Shown in pieces: positions 8,076-16,091 of a DNA stretch of 27,430 bases. Both the position numbers and the translations under genes were made by a program. Each line of letters starts with the position of its first letter. The first letter of the stretch is position 1. Location: the NCBI GenBank assembly GCA_002364975.1, contig DEYT01000080.1:1-27430 (forward strand). Direction: 5' to 3'. The DNA is from Opitutia bacterium UBA3151. GTDB taxonomy: Bacteria; Verrucomicrobiota; Verrucomicrobiia; Opitutales; Seribacteraceae. Below the pieces are notes generated by a model. That model was not told where the DNA came from. It searched no databases and saw only the letters and a list, made by a program, of their open reading frames with translations.

Positions 8076-9116
8076 TTAAAAATCAATGACGATCTTGAGA
8101 GCCTGTTTTTCTCCTTTGGCAAGAGCAGTCATTACTGCGGGTGTCTCTTTGAGAGAACAGTGGCCTTCGATAAGAGTCTGGAGTTCCTCTTGGAACTGGG
8201 GAAGGATTTGGACCGCTTTCTCAAACGCTTTCAGTCCAAAACCATAGGTACCGACCAAGGAAATCTCCTTGGAAATTAAGTCCTGAAGGGGAAGCTCGAC
8301 CTCTTTGGCCAGGTTACCAATTAAAAGGAGACAGCCTTTTTCCGCCACCATCTCAAACGCTTGGCCGAAAGAGGATTTGGTCCCTACTGCATCAATTATT
8401 AGATCAGGTTTAACTCCTAAGACTTCGATAGTTTTCTTTTCAACTTCGATTAAAGAGTCATCTTTTTCAATGGAAACAATTAGTCCTCCAAAGTCTTGGG
8501 CCCGTTTAAGTTTTTCAGGAATCAAATCAAGAACGGCAAGGTTTGAATATCCTAAAGATTTGGCAACTAGCAGGGTACAGAGTCCGATCGTACCTGAACC
8601 AATAATGGCAATATTTTGACCATGGATATTTTTTTGTTCCAACCGGTCAAAGCCGTGGAGTGCGACCGCAACGGGTTCAGCTAAAACACTCACCTCTGCG
8701 GGAATGTGCTCGGATGCGGGAATGGCATTGACAGCAGGAATGGCGAGGTATTCTGCCATGGCTCCTCGGGTTCCCAAATTTACTCCCACCACTCGCTTGT
8801 TTAAGAAACTGGAATCTCCTTCCTCGTCACTCGGTGTGTGTTCCGAAAGAACATTGAACACAGTCACCCGTTGTCCCACTTCTTTTTCGGTAACATCCTT
8901 GGCAACTTCTTCGATTCTCCCCACTATTTCATGACCCATTACCATACCAGGGGCACGCCTGCCACTCTCCCCGGTAAATCCATGCACATCACTGCCACAG
9001 ATTCCAACGGATTCCATTTTGATCAAAACTTCACCCGCTTCAAGGGCAGGTCTGGGCAGGTTTTGCAGGGTCATTTTCCATGGCTCTTCAAAGATCAGTG
9101 CTCGCATATCATTCAT
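8076..9116 (-). CDS. Zinc-dependent medium-chain alcohol/polyol dehydrogenase lacking the structural zinc site
   Basis: A 346-residue cytosolic MDR-family dehydrogenase. Catalytic zinc ligands are present: C40 in GICGSD, H62-E63 in GHE, and E147 in LAEPVAVALHG. The Rossmann motif G-S-G-T-I-G lies at ~173-178 with D197 at the end of the next strand, which predicts NAD preference. The lobe that normally carries four cysteines for structural zinc (between ~85 and 115) has none; it reads VFNVLSEHTPSDEEGDSSFLNKR. The closest general types are sorbitol, threonine or galactitol-1-phosphate dehydrogenases, so a sugar or polyol substrate is likely but not determinable. Met4 is an alternative start. 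The gene diverges from the DCC protein, with 40 bp between starts, and lies 64 bp upstream of the DUF1553 operon on the same strand. Confidence 0.92.
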   Translation of the reverse strand: MNDMRALIFEEPWKMTLQNLPRPALEAGEVLIKMESVGICGSDVHGFTGESGRRAPGMVMGHEIVGRIEEVAKDVTEKEVGQRVTVFNVLSEHTPSDEEGDSSFLNKRVVGVNLGTRGAMAEYLAIPAVNAIPASEHIPAEVSVLAEPVAVALHGFDRLEQKNIHGQNIAIIGSGTIGLCTLLVAKSLGYSNLAVLDLIPEKLKRAQDFGGLIVSIEKDDSLIEVEKKTIEVLGVKPDLIIDAVGTKSSFGQAFEMVAEKGCLLLIGNLAKEVELPLQDLISKEISLVGTYGFGLKAFEKAVQILPQFQEELQTLIEGHCSLKETPAVMTALAKGEKQALKIVIDF

Positions 9117-9156
9117 ATTTCGTTGTGTGTATCTTTAAACTTACTAAAATAATATT
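9117..9156. promoter_or_regulatory. Short divergent promoter region
   Basis: Only 40 AT-rich bases separate the ATGs of the dehydrogenase (-) and the DCC protein (+). They contain TTTAAACTTACTAAAATAAT, with TAATAT-like -10 candidates on the plus strand very close to the ATG. Promoters of the two genes must overlap, or the transcripts must be nearly leaderless. No clear -35 box was identified. Confidence 0.3.
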
Positions 9157-9555
9157 ATGCAGGATCAATTACAAAGAGTAATCTTCTTTGATGGCGTTTG
9201 TGGTCTTTGTAACGCGTGGGTTGATTTTATTTTGAAACGGGACAGGGACGGCATTTTTTCCTTCGCCCCCTTACAAGGGAGCTATGCTAAGGAAATGGAA
9301 CCAGTAGCAAGTGAGAATTTGAACACCATGATCTACCATGCATTCGGTCAGCGATATTACCGGACCGGAGCCATCCTAAGAATCCTTCGTGACCTCGGTG
9401 GCATTTGGTACCTAGCTTGGGTTTTCTGGTTTGTACCCTTTTTTATTCGGGATTTTTTTTATGGTCTCATTGCTAGGAATCGGTATCGGATTTTTGGGAA
9501 GAAAGAGAACTGTCGAATTCCCACCCCCGAGGAAAAAGTCAGGTTTTTGGATTAA
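9157..9555 (+). CDS. DCC-family (DUF393) thiol-disulfide oxidoreductase-like protein
   Basis: A 132-residue protein with the family hallmark near the N-terminus, VIFFDGVCGLCNAWVDFILKRD (C15-G-L-C18), followed by FSFAPLQGSYAKE and a Tyr/Trp-rich hydrophobic segment at about 86-108 (GIWYLAWVFWFVPFFIRDFFYG) that may sit at the membrane. The C-terminus, YRIFGKKENCRIPTPEEKVRFLD, is typical. DUF393 proteins have a thioredoxin-like CxxC but no firmly established substrate. The gene starts 40 bp from a divergent dehydrogenase and ends 47 bp before the large propeller-cytochrome gene, so the two plus-strand genes may be co-transcribed. A role in thiol chemistry for the exported cytochrome is only a guess. 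Confidence 0.9.
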   Translation: MQDQLQRVIFFDGVCGLCNAWVDFILKRDRDGIFSFAPLQGSYAKEMEPVASENLNTMIYHAFGQRYYRTGAILRILRDLGGIWYLAWVFWFVPFFIRDFFYGLIARNRYRIFGKKENCRIPTPEEKVRFLD

Positions 9556-9602
9556 TGGGATTGAGGTTTCTTCCCACTCCATTCTAAAATTCGAACCTGA
9601 TC

Positions 9603-12600
9603 ATGATTCAACACTCCTTTCTCCTCTTTGCCCTTATTCTATCCGTTCCTCTCTCTGCTGCACCGAGCCGGGAAGCATTTGCTCTGGAAGAGCGAGCAGT
9701 GAGTGGAATTCCGATTGAAGCCTTTGAATTCGGAGATCAGAACCTGAAAATTGAATTATGGGCCCGTTCCCCGATGATCTTTTCTCCGGTAGCGATGGAT
9801 TTTGATGCCAAGGGGCGGCTGTGGACCACCGAGGGAATTGATTACCAGAGAGGAATGAGAATCAAGGAGGGCCGATCAATCATCGTTCTGCAGGATAAGG
9901 ACTGGGATGGCCAAGCGGACTCTTCTCATGTCTTTGTTACCGAAAAAGAAATCCGTCATGCCGCTCTTGGGATTGCCGTTTTTGACAACCGAATCGTGCT
10001 TTCTTCCACCCCTTCTATTATTGTTTACACCGATGTGAATCGGAATGCGATCTTTGATGAGGGAGTTGATAAAAGGGAAGTTTTCTTAACCGGGTTCCGC
10101 GATGCGAGCCATGATCACACCCTCCATGCGGTGGTCGGTGCTCCCAGTGGACAATGGCATTTTTCCTACGGCAACCGCGGAGCGGATATTAAGACCAAGG
10201 ATGGAAGGCATCATATTTCCGGTTGTTATTACGGGTACAGTGACGGGATCGGGAAAGAGAGTTCGGACGGGGAGGTTTATGTAGGTGGCATGACCATGCG
10301 AGTCAACCCGGACGGTACCGGGCTAACCCCGACTGGCGAAAATATGCGTAATACACACGATATGTTCGTTTCTTCTTTTGGGGATATTTATCAGAGTGAT
10401 AATGATGACCCTGCCCATGCCCGAATCAGTTGGGTGATGGAGCATGCCAATATGGGGTACGCGGACCTGACCGACGGGAGCCGGTCATGGGAGGAAGTCG
10501 CCAAGTCCTGGGAGGAGCCGGTTGGATGGAGCAAAGGGCTTCGTTTTTCCCGTTCCCACTGGCGGGAAAATTATCCGGGAGCATTTCCACCGGGCACGAT
10601 TTACGGTGCCGGTTCACCCACTGGAAATGTTCTGATTGAGGATGACACCCTTGGGTTGGCCGGTACTTACCTCGTGGCCTGTATGGTGCGTAAGGAAGTG
10701 ATGGCGGTAACCCCAAAATGGAAAGATGCCCAAATTGAAATCGGTGATCACCGACCATTCATTCGTTTGAAGAGAGACCGGAAGGGCGAATTTTTTCTTC
10801 CCACCGACCTTGCTTTGGCCCCGGACGGTTCCCTATTCCTTTCTGATTTTTACAATGACACCAGCCGGGGAACTAATCAAGTGAGCGGAAGCATATACCG
10901 AATTACGCGAAAGGATCAGAAACCGCTCGTGCTTCCCCAGGTAAATTTTTCCACCACTTCGGAATTGGTTCAGGCTATGAAGAACCCGGCCGTTAATATT
11001 CGCACTCATGCCGCTCATCTACTGACAAAAAAAGGAAAGGAAGTTTTCGAGCCCGTTGATGAATTTCTTAAAGAAGTCGCGGGTGATACCGTTCTCCAGT
11101 CCCGTGCCCTATGGGTCCTTGGACAAATTGGAAAAAAAGGAAAACAGCAAGTGGCAAAATATCTTGAGGATACAAAAAATGAAAAATTGCAGGTGGTGGC
11201 TTACCGGGCTCTTCGACATGCTGATCCTATGGGCACTCTTGCTCGTGCGAAAGATTATGCCGACTCCAAGAATTTATTTTTGCGAAGAGAGATAGCACTC
11301 AGCCTCCGAGGGGTTGCTTTTGAGGATTGTCGTTCCATTCTTGAAAGCCTGATTGACGGATACGATGGGATAAACCGTTTTTATCTCGAGGCCTTGGGGG
11401 TTGCTTTTCATGGTAAGGAAGAGCGAGTCTACGACGAAATCGTGGCCAAGCATTTTCCCAAGCCATCCAGTTGGGCATGGAAAGCCAAGAATCTCGCCTG
11501 GAGACTGCATACACCCGAGGCAATTCTCGACCTCGACCTTTGTATTCGTGCTCAAAAACCGCCGGTGGATGAATTTCGTCTGCTCGCCATGGCCTTTGCC
11601 AGTTTTCGAAGCGATGAGGAAAGAAAGGATCGGGTTGACAGTTTAAAGGCTATCGCTCAATTATCCGAATTTTCAGCTGAGTACTATCAGGTCACAATCG
11701 AAGAGATTGTGGAAAAAGACCTCAATGACCTTAAGGGAGAACTGATGGAGACCAGCTACCTCATTCCCGAGCAACTCAGTCAACTCACCAAGGTTTCCAA
11801 ACCAAATGAAATTGCTCAGTTGAAAGGAGATGCCATCCGGGGAAAGGCGGTGGCGGCAAAATGTTATCTCTGCCATAAAATTGAGGGGATTGGGGTTGGG
11901 TTCGGTCCAAACCTAACTCACTGGGGGAAGGAGCGTACCGTTGAGGAGATTGTTCGAGAGATCGTTTATCCGGATGAAAAACTCGCTCACGGGTATGACA
12001 AGCCCGTCCGTCTGGTTTCTAGAAAGACCGGAGAGACCGCAGAGGGCTTACTTTCGAATTACAGTTGGCATGCGGGTTCCCTGAAACTCAAAGTTCTGGG
12101 CGGGCAAACACGCAAGATTTTGTTTCGCCGGGCAGGGGCCAAAATTGAATATTTGAAGGAGTCGTGGATGCCTTCTGCCTCCGAGATGGGGATGTCTGAT
12201 CAGGATCTAGCTGACTTGGCGGTTTACATGCAATCCACCGGTTCAGGGGATAAAGATTCCACTTCTGCAGATTCTGGTGAACCCGTTCCCCCGACCGGAA
12301 ATGAGCCGGGATGGAAGGTGGTTACTGGGGATGACTTCGTCAATGTGAACTGCTTTCCTGATACCTGGCACTGGGAAGGCGGACACGCATACTGCACCGG
12401 AAAGCCGACCGGAGTCATACGGTACCGAAAACCCCTTGAAAACTTTGAACTCATGCTCGAATGGATGCACAAAAAGAATGCGGGGAATTCGGGCGTCTTT
12501 ATTTGGGCAACCCCGCAAAGTATTTCCAAATTAGCGGCCGGGCACGGTCGCCTGCCTCACGGCATTGAGGTTCAGGTCCTTGACCTTGGGTATGCCGAGC

Positions 12601-13199
12601 AATACACAAAACGGCACAAAAAACCGGCCGACTGGTTTACCAGCCATGGAGATGTTTTTCCGGTGGGTCCGGTTAAGATGAGTCCCTTCCCTCCGGTTGC
12701 ACCCAATGGCAAGCGCAGTTTTCCTAGCAAAGAAACCACCAAGGGGATACATCAATGGAATCATTATTATGTTCGCGCGGTCGATGGTGAGGTCCGCCTT
12801 TGGGTCAACGGGGAAGAGGTCTCAGGTGGGGATGGAATTGAACCGGCTTCCGGATATCTTTGCCTAGAGTCCGAGGGGGCACCCGTTGAATTTCGAAACA
12901 TCCGACTGCGCCCACTTTCCACCTTCGAGGATGCTTCCGAAATTCCTGCTTTCGTACCACCAACTCCAGTCAAACTGAACGGTCATCCTGCCTTGGGTGT
13001 TTGGAAGTATCTTAATGGATACACCCGGGAGGTTGGGGAAGACGGGCTAGTTACCCTACGTCTTGGAAAAGAATTGATATGGAAACGACGTTGTATCTCT
13101 AAGTCCGAAAATGAATTCGTACTGGATGGCAACCTGGTGCACAAACTGATTGGGGACACCCTTGATATCGAGGGGAAATACCAGGCAGTTCGGGAATAA
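9603..13199 (+). CDS. PVC-type beta-propeller dehydrogenase / HEAT / cytochrome c / DUF1080 (3-keto-disaccharide hydrolase) fusion
   Basis: A 1198-residue exported protein with a Sec signal peptide (1-20, cleavage after ...PLSAA). Residues ~40-435 form a sorbosone-dehydrogenase-like propeller (VAMDFDAKGRLWTTEGIDY; LALAPDGSLFLSDFYND; GSIYRITRK). HEAT-like repeats run ~450-640. A cytochrome c domain (~735-880) has C754-Y-L-C757-H758 in a GKAVAAKCYLCHKIEG context. Residues ~898-1107 are a DUF1080 concanavalin-like fold (GNSGVFIW; GIEVQVLD; WNHYYVRAVDGEVRLWVNGEEV). The last ~80 residues are a small beta domain often attached to DUF1080 proteins. DUF1080 enzymes cleave 3-keto-glycosides. One polypeptide could therefore oxidise a sugar at C3, pass electrons to haem and cut the keto-product. 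Architecture is seen; the reaction order is inference. It is convergent with the PhoD gene, with 5 bp between stops. Confidence 0.95.
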   Translation: MIQHSFLLFALILSVPLSAAPSREAFALEERAVSGIPIEAFEFGDQNLKIELWARSPMIFSPVAMDFDAKGRLWTTEGIDYQRGMRIKEGRSIIVLQDKDWDGQADSSHVFVTEKEIRHAALGIAVFDNRIVLSSTPSIIVYTDVNRNAIFDEGVDKREVFLTGFRDASHDHTLHAVVGAPSGQWHFSYGNRGADIKTKDGRHHISGCYYGYSDGIGKESSDGEVYVGGMTMRVNPDGTGLTPTGENMRNTHDMFVSSFGDIYQSDNDDPAHARISWVMEHANMGYADLTDGSRSWEEVAKSWEEPVGWSKGLRFSRSHWRENYPGAFPPGTIYGAGSPTGNVLIEDDTLGLAGTYLVACMVRKEVMAVTPKWKDAQIEIGDHRPFIRLKRDRKGEFFLPTDLALAPDGSLFLSDFYNDTSRGTNQVSGSIYRITRKDQKPLVLPQVNFSTTSELVQAMKNPAVNIRTHAAHLLTKKGKEVFEPVDEFLKEVAGDTVLQSRALWVLGQIGKKGKQQVAKYLEDTKNEKLQVVAYRALRHADPMGTLARAKDYADSKNLFLRREIALSLRGVAFEDCRSILESLIDGYDGINRFYLEALGVAFHGKEERVYDEIVAKHFPKPSSWAWKAKNLAWRLHTPEAILDLDLCIRAQKPPVDEFRLLAMAFASFRSDEERKDRVDSLKAIAQLSEFSAEYYQVTIEEIVEKDLNDLKGELMETSYLIPEQLSQLTKVSKPNEIAQLKGDAIRGKAVAAKCYLCHKIEGIGVGFGPNLTHWGKERTVEEIVREIVYPDEKLAHGYDKPVRLVSRKTGETAEGLLSNYSWHAGSLKLKVLGGQTRKILFRRAGAKIEYLKESWMPSASEMGMSDQDLADLAVYMQSTGSGDKDSTSADSGEPVPPTGNEPGWKVVTGDDFVNVNCFPDTWHWEGGHAYCTGKPTGVIRYRKPLENFELMLEWMHKKNAGNSGVFIWATPQSISKLAAGHGRLPHGIEVQVLDLGYAEQYTKRHKKPADWFTSHGDVFPVGPVKMSPFPPVAPNGKRSFPSKETTKGIHQWNHYYVRAVDGEVRLWVNGEEVSGGDGIEPASGYLCLESEGAPVEFRNIRLRPLSTFEDASEIPAFVPPTPVKLNGHPALGVWKYLNGYTREVGEDGLVTLRLGKELIWKRRCISKSENEFVLDGNLVHKLIGDTLDIEGKYQAVRE

Positions 13200-13204
13200 G
13201 TTGA

Positions 13205-15031
13205 TTACCTAGAGGTGGAGACGGCTTCCGCATACTCCAATTCTCCGGTGTTTCCGTTGTAGTATTGAAAGACCACCTGGGGATGGGGGTAAGCAACCCA
13301 GCGCTCATCTCCTAGTTTCTTGGGCATATTGAAGACATTATTGATTTGGACCACCGCGTAGTAGGGATAGAGACGTTCCAAGCGTTCCAAGTCAGGCAGA
13401 ATGTAGGAGCTCCAGCGAATGTCGCATTCCCGGGGGCCGAATTTGAACCTGCCTGTGGGTGGTCGGTCCATTTCATCATTTTTGGGCACATGGTTGACAC
13501 TGTTATGGGGACCGCAGCAAAATTCCCAGACATTTTCCGTAATTTTGATCGCGAAGCTGTTATGCAGGTCACCAGTCATAACAAAGACTTTTTTCCCCAT
13601 TTTTTCCCATTCATTGATCAGTATTTCTCTTTCGTCGAAAAAAGCAGTCCAAGCCTCCTCCTTATTGGCCGCCGCTTCGAACCCGCCGGCTCCGCTGTGA
13701 GGAATCATGAAGGGTACCGTGGAAATGACAAAAAAGAATTCGGCATCACTTTCCCTCATTGATTTCAGTAACCAATCGCGTTGAGTTTTACCAAGCATGG
13801 AGAGCCCTTTCTTTCCTCGGTCTGAGGTGTCATGCATGTCTCGGGATCCACGGGTATCGAGCAGAAAGTATTCACAGTTACTAACCTTGAAACTGGCATA
13901 ACTCCGACGACCGATGGAATAAGTTACCTCATCAGATACTTTGGCCGGCATGTGTAGCTGGAGCGTATTCTTGTCGACCACCTTTTCAATATCATAGACA
14001 TAGGAATTGGGATGACCGAGGGAGAGGTCATCATAAGTGAGATCATTGACTCCTGCCTGCGGAGTATTCCAATGAACATGGAGGTTCAACATCTCATCGA
14101 GGGGAAGCTTGGAAAAGTCGGTGGATAGATCACTCAGCAAATTGCTGTCTTTTTTCATCTGGCCTCGACCGAAATGAACGGGGTGGTCGAAAGCAACAGG
14201 ATTGGCCCAGCCAAGGTAATCATAAAAAGCTTGGGTGCCGACATCCCGGAAGACCGCTCGGCGGTCGCGGCGACCAGCGGTGGCAGCACCCCAGATATCG
14301 TTGACCAATTCATGGTCATCAAAAGTGAAATAGCTTGGGACATTTCGATGCCATTGGGACAGTGAGATTCCCCGACTTAAATATAGCCTGTAATTTTCCC
14401 AGACCCCCACAACCGTGGGCATGAGGTTGACCACCGGAGGGATTTCTTCGATTCCCGCACGCAAGCGCCATGCTTCCACTGGATATTCCCGTAATTCCTC
14501 GTAGAGCCAGTCCCCATTCATGATATGAAAATGGGTTTTATCTGCCCAGTCCTGATTCAGGTTTTCATAGGTCTTGGAACGGTGCCCGTTTCCATGCCTT
14601 GGGTTTTGATTGGCACAAGATCCAATCTGGAAGCGGAAATTAAAGAGTCCCTCTGGATTATGTTCTTTATTCCGGGTTTGTTCAGCACTGGGTAGGGTGA
14701 GGAATGAACCGGGTAGGCCATGAGGGCGGCCGTTGACCTGGATTTGATAGTGATAACGCTGATCGGGAGATAGGTTTTCAAGGGTTGCATACCCGGTGTT
14801 GTCATTCTCAATTTTGGTATCAGCAGGCTTGGAAATCAGGTCGAGTTTAGCTTCCTCGGTTCCGTACAGCACTTGGAATTCTCCTGAGTCAGAAGTCCGA
14901 GCCCAGACTCGGATCGAAGAAGAGGTCGGGTGACCCAGCATCGGACCATGGGTTAATCTGATCGGATCACGGGCAGCCCATGAAAATTGGAATAGTAAAA
15001 GAAAATAGAGTATAGGAACGATCTTGGTCAT
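13205..15031 (-). CDS. PhoD-like metallophosphatase, secreted
   Basis: A 608-residue protein with a Sec-type signal peptide (1-19, ...LLFQFSWA). An N-terminal fibronectin-like/PhoD_N domain follows (~22-115, PMLGHPTSSSIRVWARTSDSGEFQVLYG). The metallophosphatase domain shows GSCANQ (137-142), MNGD174WLYEE, FDDHE (237-241) and MTGDLHNS (485-492), the metal-ligand blocks of the PhoD/alkaline phosphatase D family. It probably acts as a phosphodiesterase or phosphatase on extracellular organic phosphate. The family usually uses Ca/Fe, but metals are not inferable here. No pho box was recognised upstream, where the decayed esterase remnant ends only 10 bases before the ATG. It has no obvious functional link to the sugar-oxidation genes around it. 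Confidence 0.92.
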   Translation of the reverse strand: MTKIVPILYFLLLFQFSWAARDPIRLTHGPMLGHPTSSSIRVWARTSDSGEFQVLYGTEEAKLDLISKPADTKIENDNTGYATLENLSPDQRYHYQIQVNGRPHGLPGSFLTLPSAEQTRNKEHNPEGLFNFRFQIGSCANQNPRHGNGHRSKTYENLNQDWADKTHFHIMNGDWLYEELREYPVEAWRLRAGIEEIPPVVNLMPTVVGVWENYRLYLSRGISLSQWHRNVPSYFTFDDHELVNDIWGAATAGRRDRRAVFRDVGTQAFYDYLGWANPVAFDHPVHFGRGQMKKDSNLLSDLSTDFSKLPLDEMLNLHVHWNTPQAGVNDLTYDDLSLGHPNSYVYDIEKVVDKNTLQLHMPAKVSDEVTYSIGRRSYASFKVSNCEYFLLDTRGSRDMHDTSDRGKKGLSMLGKTQRDWLLKSMRESDAEFFFVISTVPFMIPHSGAGGFEAAANKEEAWTAFFDEREILINEWEKMGKKVFVMTGDLHNSFAIKITENVWEFCCGPHNSVNHVPKNDEMDRPPTGRFKFGPRECDIRWSSYILPDLERLERLYPYYAVVQINNVFNMPKKLGDERWVAYPHPQVVFQYYNGNTGELEYAEAVSTSR

Positions 15032-15041
15032 GCGATTAAGT

Positions 15042-15352
15042 TTATTTTTTCAGGTGAGTGATCAGAAAGGAAGTGGTATCCGTGTGCTTGGTCTTGGGTC
15101 CATTTGGGTAATACAACTTGCATTTCACTCTGTTTGCAATGCAGTGTTGCTGTAATTTGAGACCAAGGTCGGAAATAGGAGTAGTTTTTTGAATAACACT
15201 TACCAATAATCAAGCACGTTTCGCTCATGTTTTCCATACCTGATTTCGGATTGATCAGGCTTGGGCACATTAGGGCTGTAGGTGGGTAATATGCTTTTTG
15301 AAAAGCCGAGCTGAAAGAGAAAAAAGATAAAAAGATAAAAGGGAATTTTCAT
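15042..15352 (-). pseudogene. Decayed secreted esterase/lipase (alpha/beta hydrolase) remnant
   Basis: An ORF beginning at the ATG 15352-15350 encodes a signal peptide (MKIPFYLFIFFLFQLGFS) and then SEIRYGKHERNVLDYW, which resembles the N-terminus of planctomycete/verrucomicrobial BD-FAE-type esterases ('YG.H.RNVLD.W', normally followed by an HGGG oxyanion motif). It stops at once (TAA, 15202-15200). In another frame, directly downstream, GLKLQQHCIANRVKCKLYYPNGPKTKH...FLITHLKK ending at TAA 15044-15042 resembles the C-terminal end of the same fold, around the catalytic His. The whole core (HGGG, GxSxG and Asp regions) is missing. I read this as an internal deletion plus frameshift. An alternative is a short unrelated secreted peptide gene at 15200-15352 alone. 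Confidence 0.6.
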
Positions 15353-15589
15353 GAACCGGATGATTGAAAATAGATCCTCATACATTTCGAATAAGATGAA
15401 TATGTCCAAGAAAAAAATAGACTTCTACTTTTTTTGCTTTGTTTATTTGCCCAGTTTTTACCTTATTCTCAAGGCCAATGATCCTTGCCTCAATCTGGTT
15501 GACTTTGGAACGAGAAAAAATTTGGAAACGGGTGAAAGTTGAGAATTTTCTTATTGCAAGTTTGATGCAATAATTCATTCTAAAACTTT
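15353..15589. other. Intergenic region upstream of the His/Cys protein
   Basis: AT-rich, about 240 bp. Short ORFs on both strands (about 60-66 codons) show no recognisable motif and are low-complexity Lys/Phe-rich, so I treat them as spurious. Its right end holds the inverted repeat described separately. It must contain the plus-strand promoter for the small protein and receptor. Confidence 0.5.
15551..15573. promoter_or_regulatory. Palindromic operator candidate (Fur/Zur-family-like)
   Basis: TTATTGCA-(7 bp AGTTTGA)-TGCAATAA is a perfect 8-bp inverted repeat spanning 23 bp. It ends 16 bases before the GTG start of the small His/Cys protein, in the promoter position for the metal-receptor unit. 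Its total length and AT-rich arms with a central spacer suit a Fur-family dimer site, and a zinc-responsive regulator would fit the downstream ZnuD-like receptor. The motif is directly seen; the regulator is inference, and no regulator gene is in the window. Confidence 0.5.
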
Positions 15590-15946
15590 GTGATACTTTT
15601 TTATAAGATTCTTGCTATTGCTTGTTTTTTGCTTGTTGGTACTCTTACATTATCCAGCATAAGCCCGGACCTGCACTCCGATGTTTTTCATCAGGGCGGT
15701 AAGTGTACGCATCATGGAGGTATTGGCTCATGTGGTGCCGATCAAAAACAGGGAGATGACAGCGACAAAGATGAGAATTCCTGTGCGGTGGTTCTTTTGG
15801 GCCAGGGAGTTGAGGAGTACGGATATTTTCAAATTTCTTCCTATTCTGAGTTAAGCAAAAATTTTGAATTCACTCCGAAACATTGGATTTGGACTTCATT
15901 TAAACATGATTCATTTGGTGCCCGGGACCCCCCAAAGACTGTTTAA
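15590..15946 (+). CDS. Small secreted His/Cys-rich protein, putative metal handling
   Basis: A 118-residue protein starting with GTG (15590-15592); no ATG upstream keeps the signal sequence in frame. A hydrophobic N-terminus (4-24) predicts export. A possible metal-binding cluster follows: H29, H34, C39, H41, H42, C48 and C65 in FHQGGKCTHHGGIGSC...ENSCAVVLLGQG, with an acidic linker (GDDSDKDE). The C-terminus, SFGARDPPKTV, recalls the 'R-x-PP' tail of small DUF2946-like exported proteins seen near metal transport genes. It lies just after a strong palindrome and 145 bp before a ZnuD-like TonB receptor on the same strand, suggesting a role as a periplasmic metal binder or accessory. The family is not firmly recognised. 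Confidence 0.75.
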   Translation: MILFYKILAIACFLLVGTLTLSSISPDLHSDVFHQGGKCTHHGGIGSCGADQKQGDDSDKDENSCAVVLLGQGVEEYGYFQISSYSELSKNFEFTPKHWIWTSFKHDSFGARDPPKTV

Positions 15947-16091
15947 ATTTTAATTGCTTTGCAGACCCACGAAAAATCCCGCGTCTGCTTCTTTGCTACC
16001 TTTACAGTTTCACTTTTAGACCCTGCTGAAAACTCGCTTTACAACCTTAATTTGCTCATAACTTTTAACCCGAACCAAACAAAACAAACCA

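Noticed and set aside
15028..15270. 80-codon minus-strand ORF as an independent gene
   Set aside because: It crosses the junction of the two esterase fragments in a third frame and shows no signal or family motif.
15351..15578. Short ORFs on both strands (plus 15351-15542, minus 15378-15578)
   Set aside because: They overlap each other, are low-complexity, lack ribosome sites and resemble nothing recognisable.
15961..15988. GCAGAC...GTCTGC inverted repeat between the small His/Cys gene and the TonB receptor
   Set aside because: A 6-bp stem with a 16-base loop and no clean T-tract; I considered an attenuator or terminator but the evidence is too thin.
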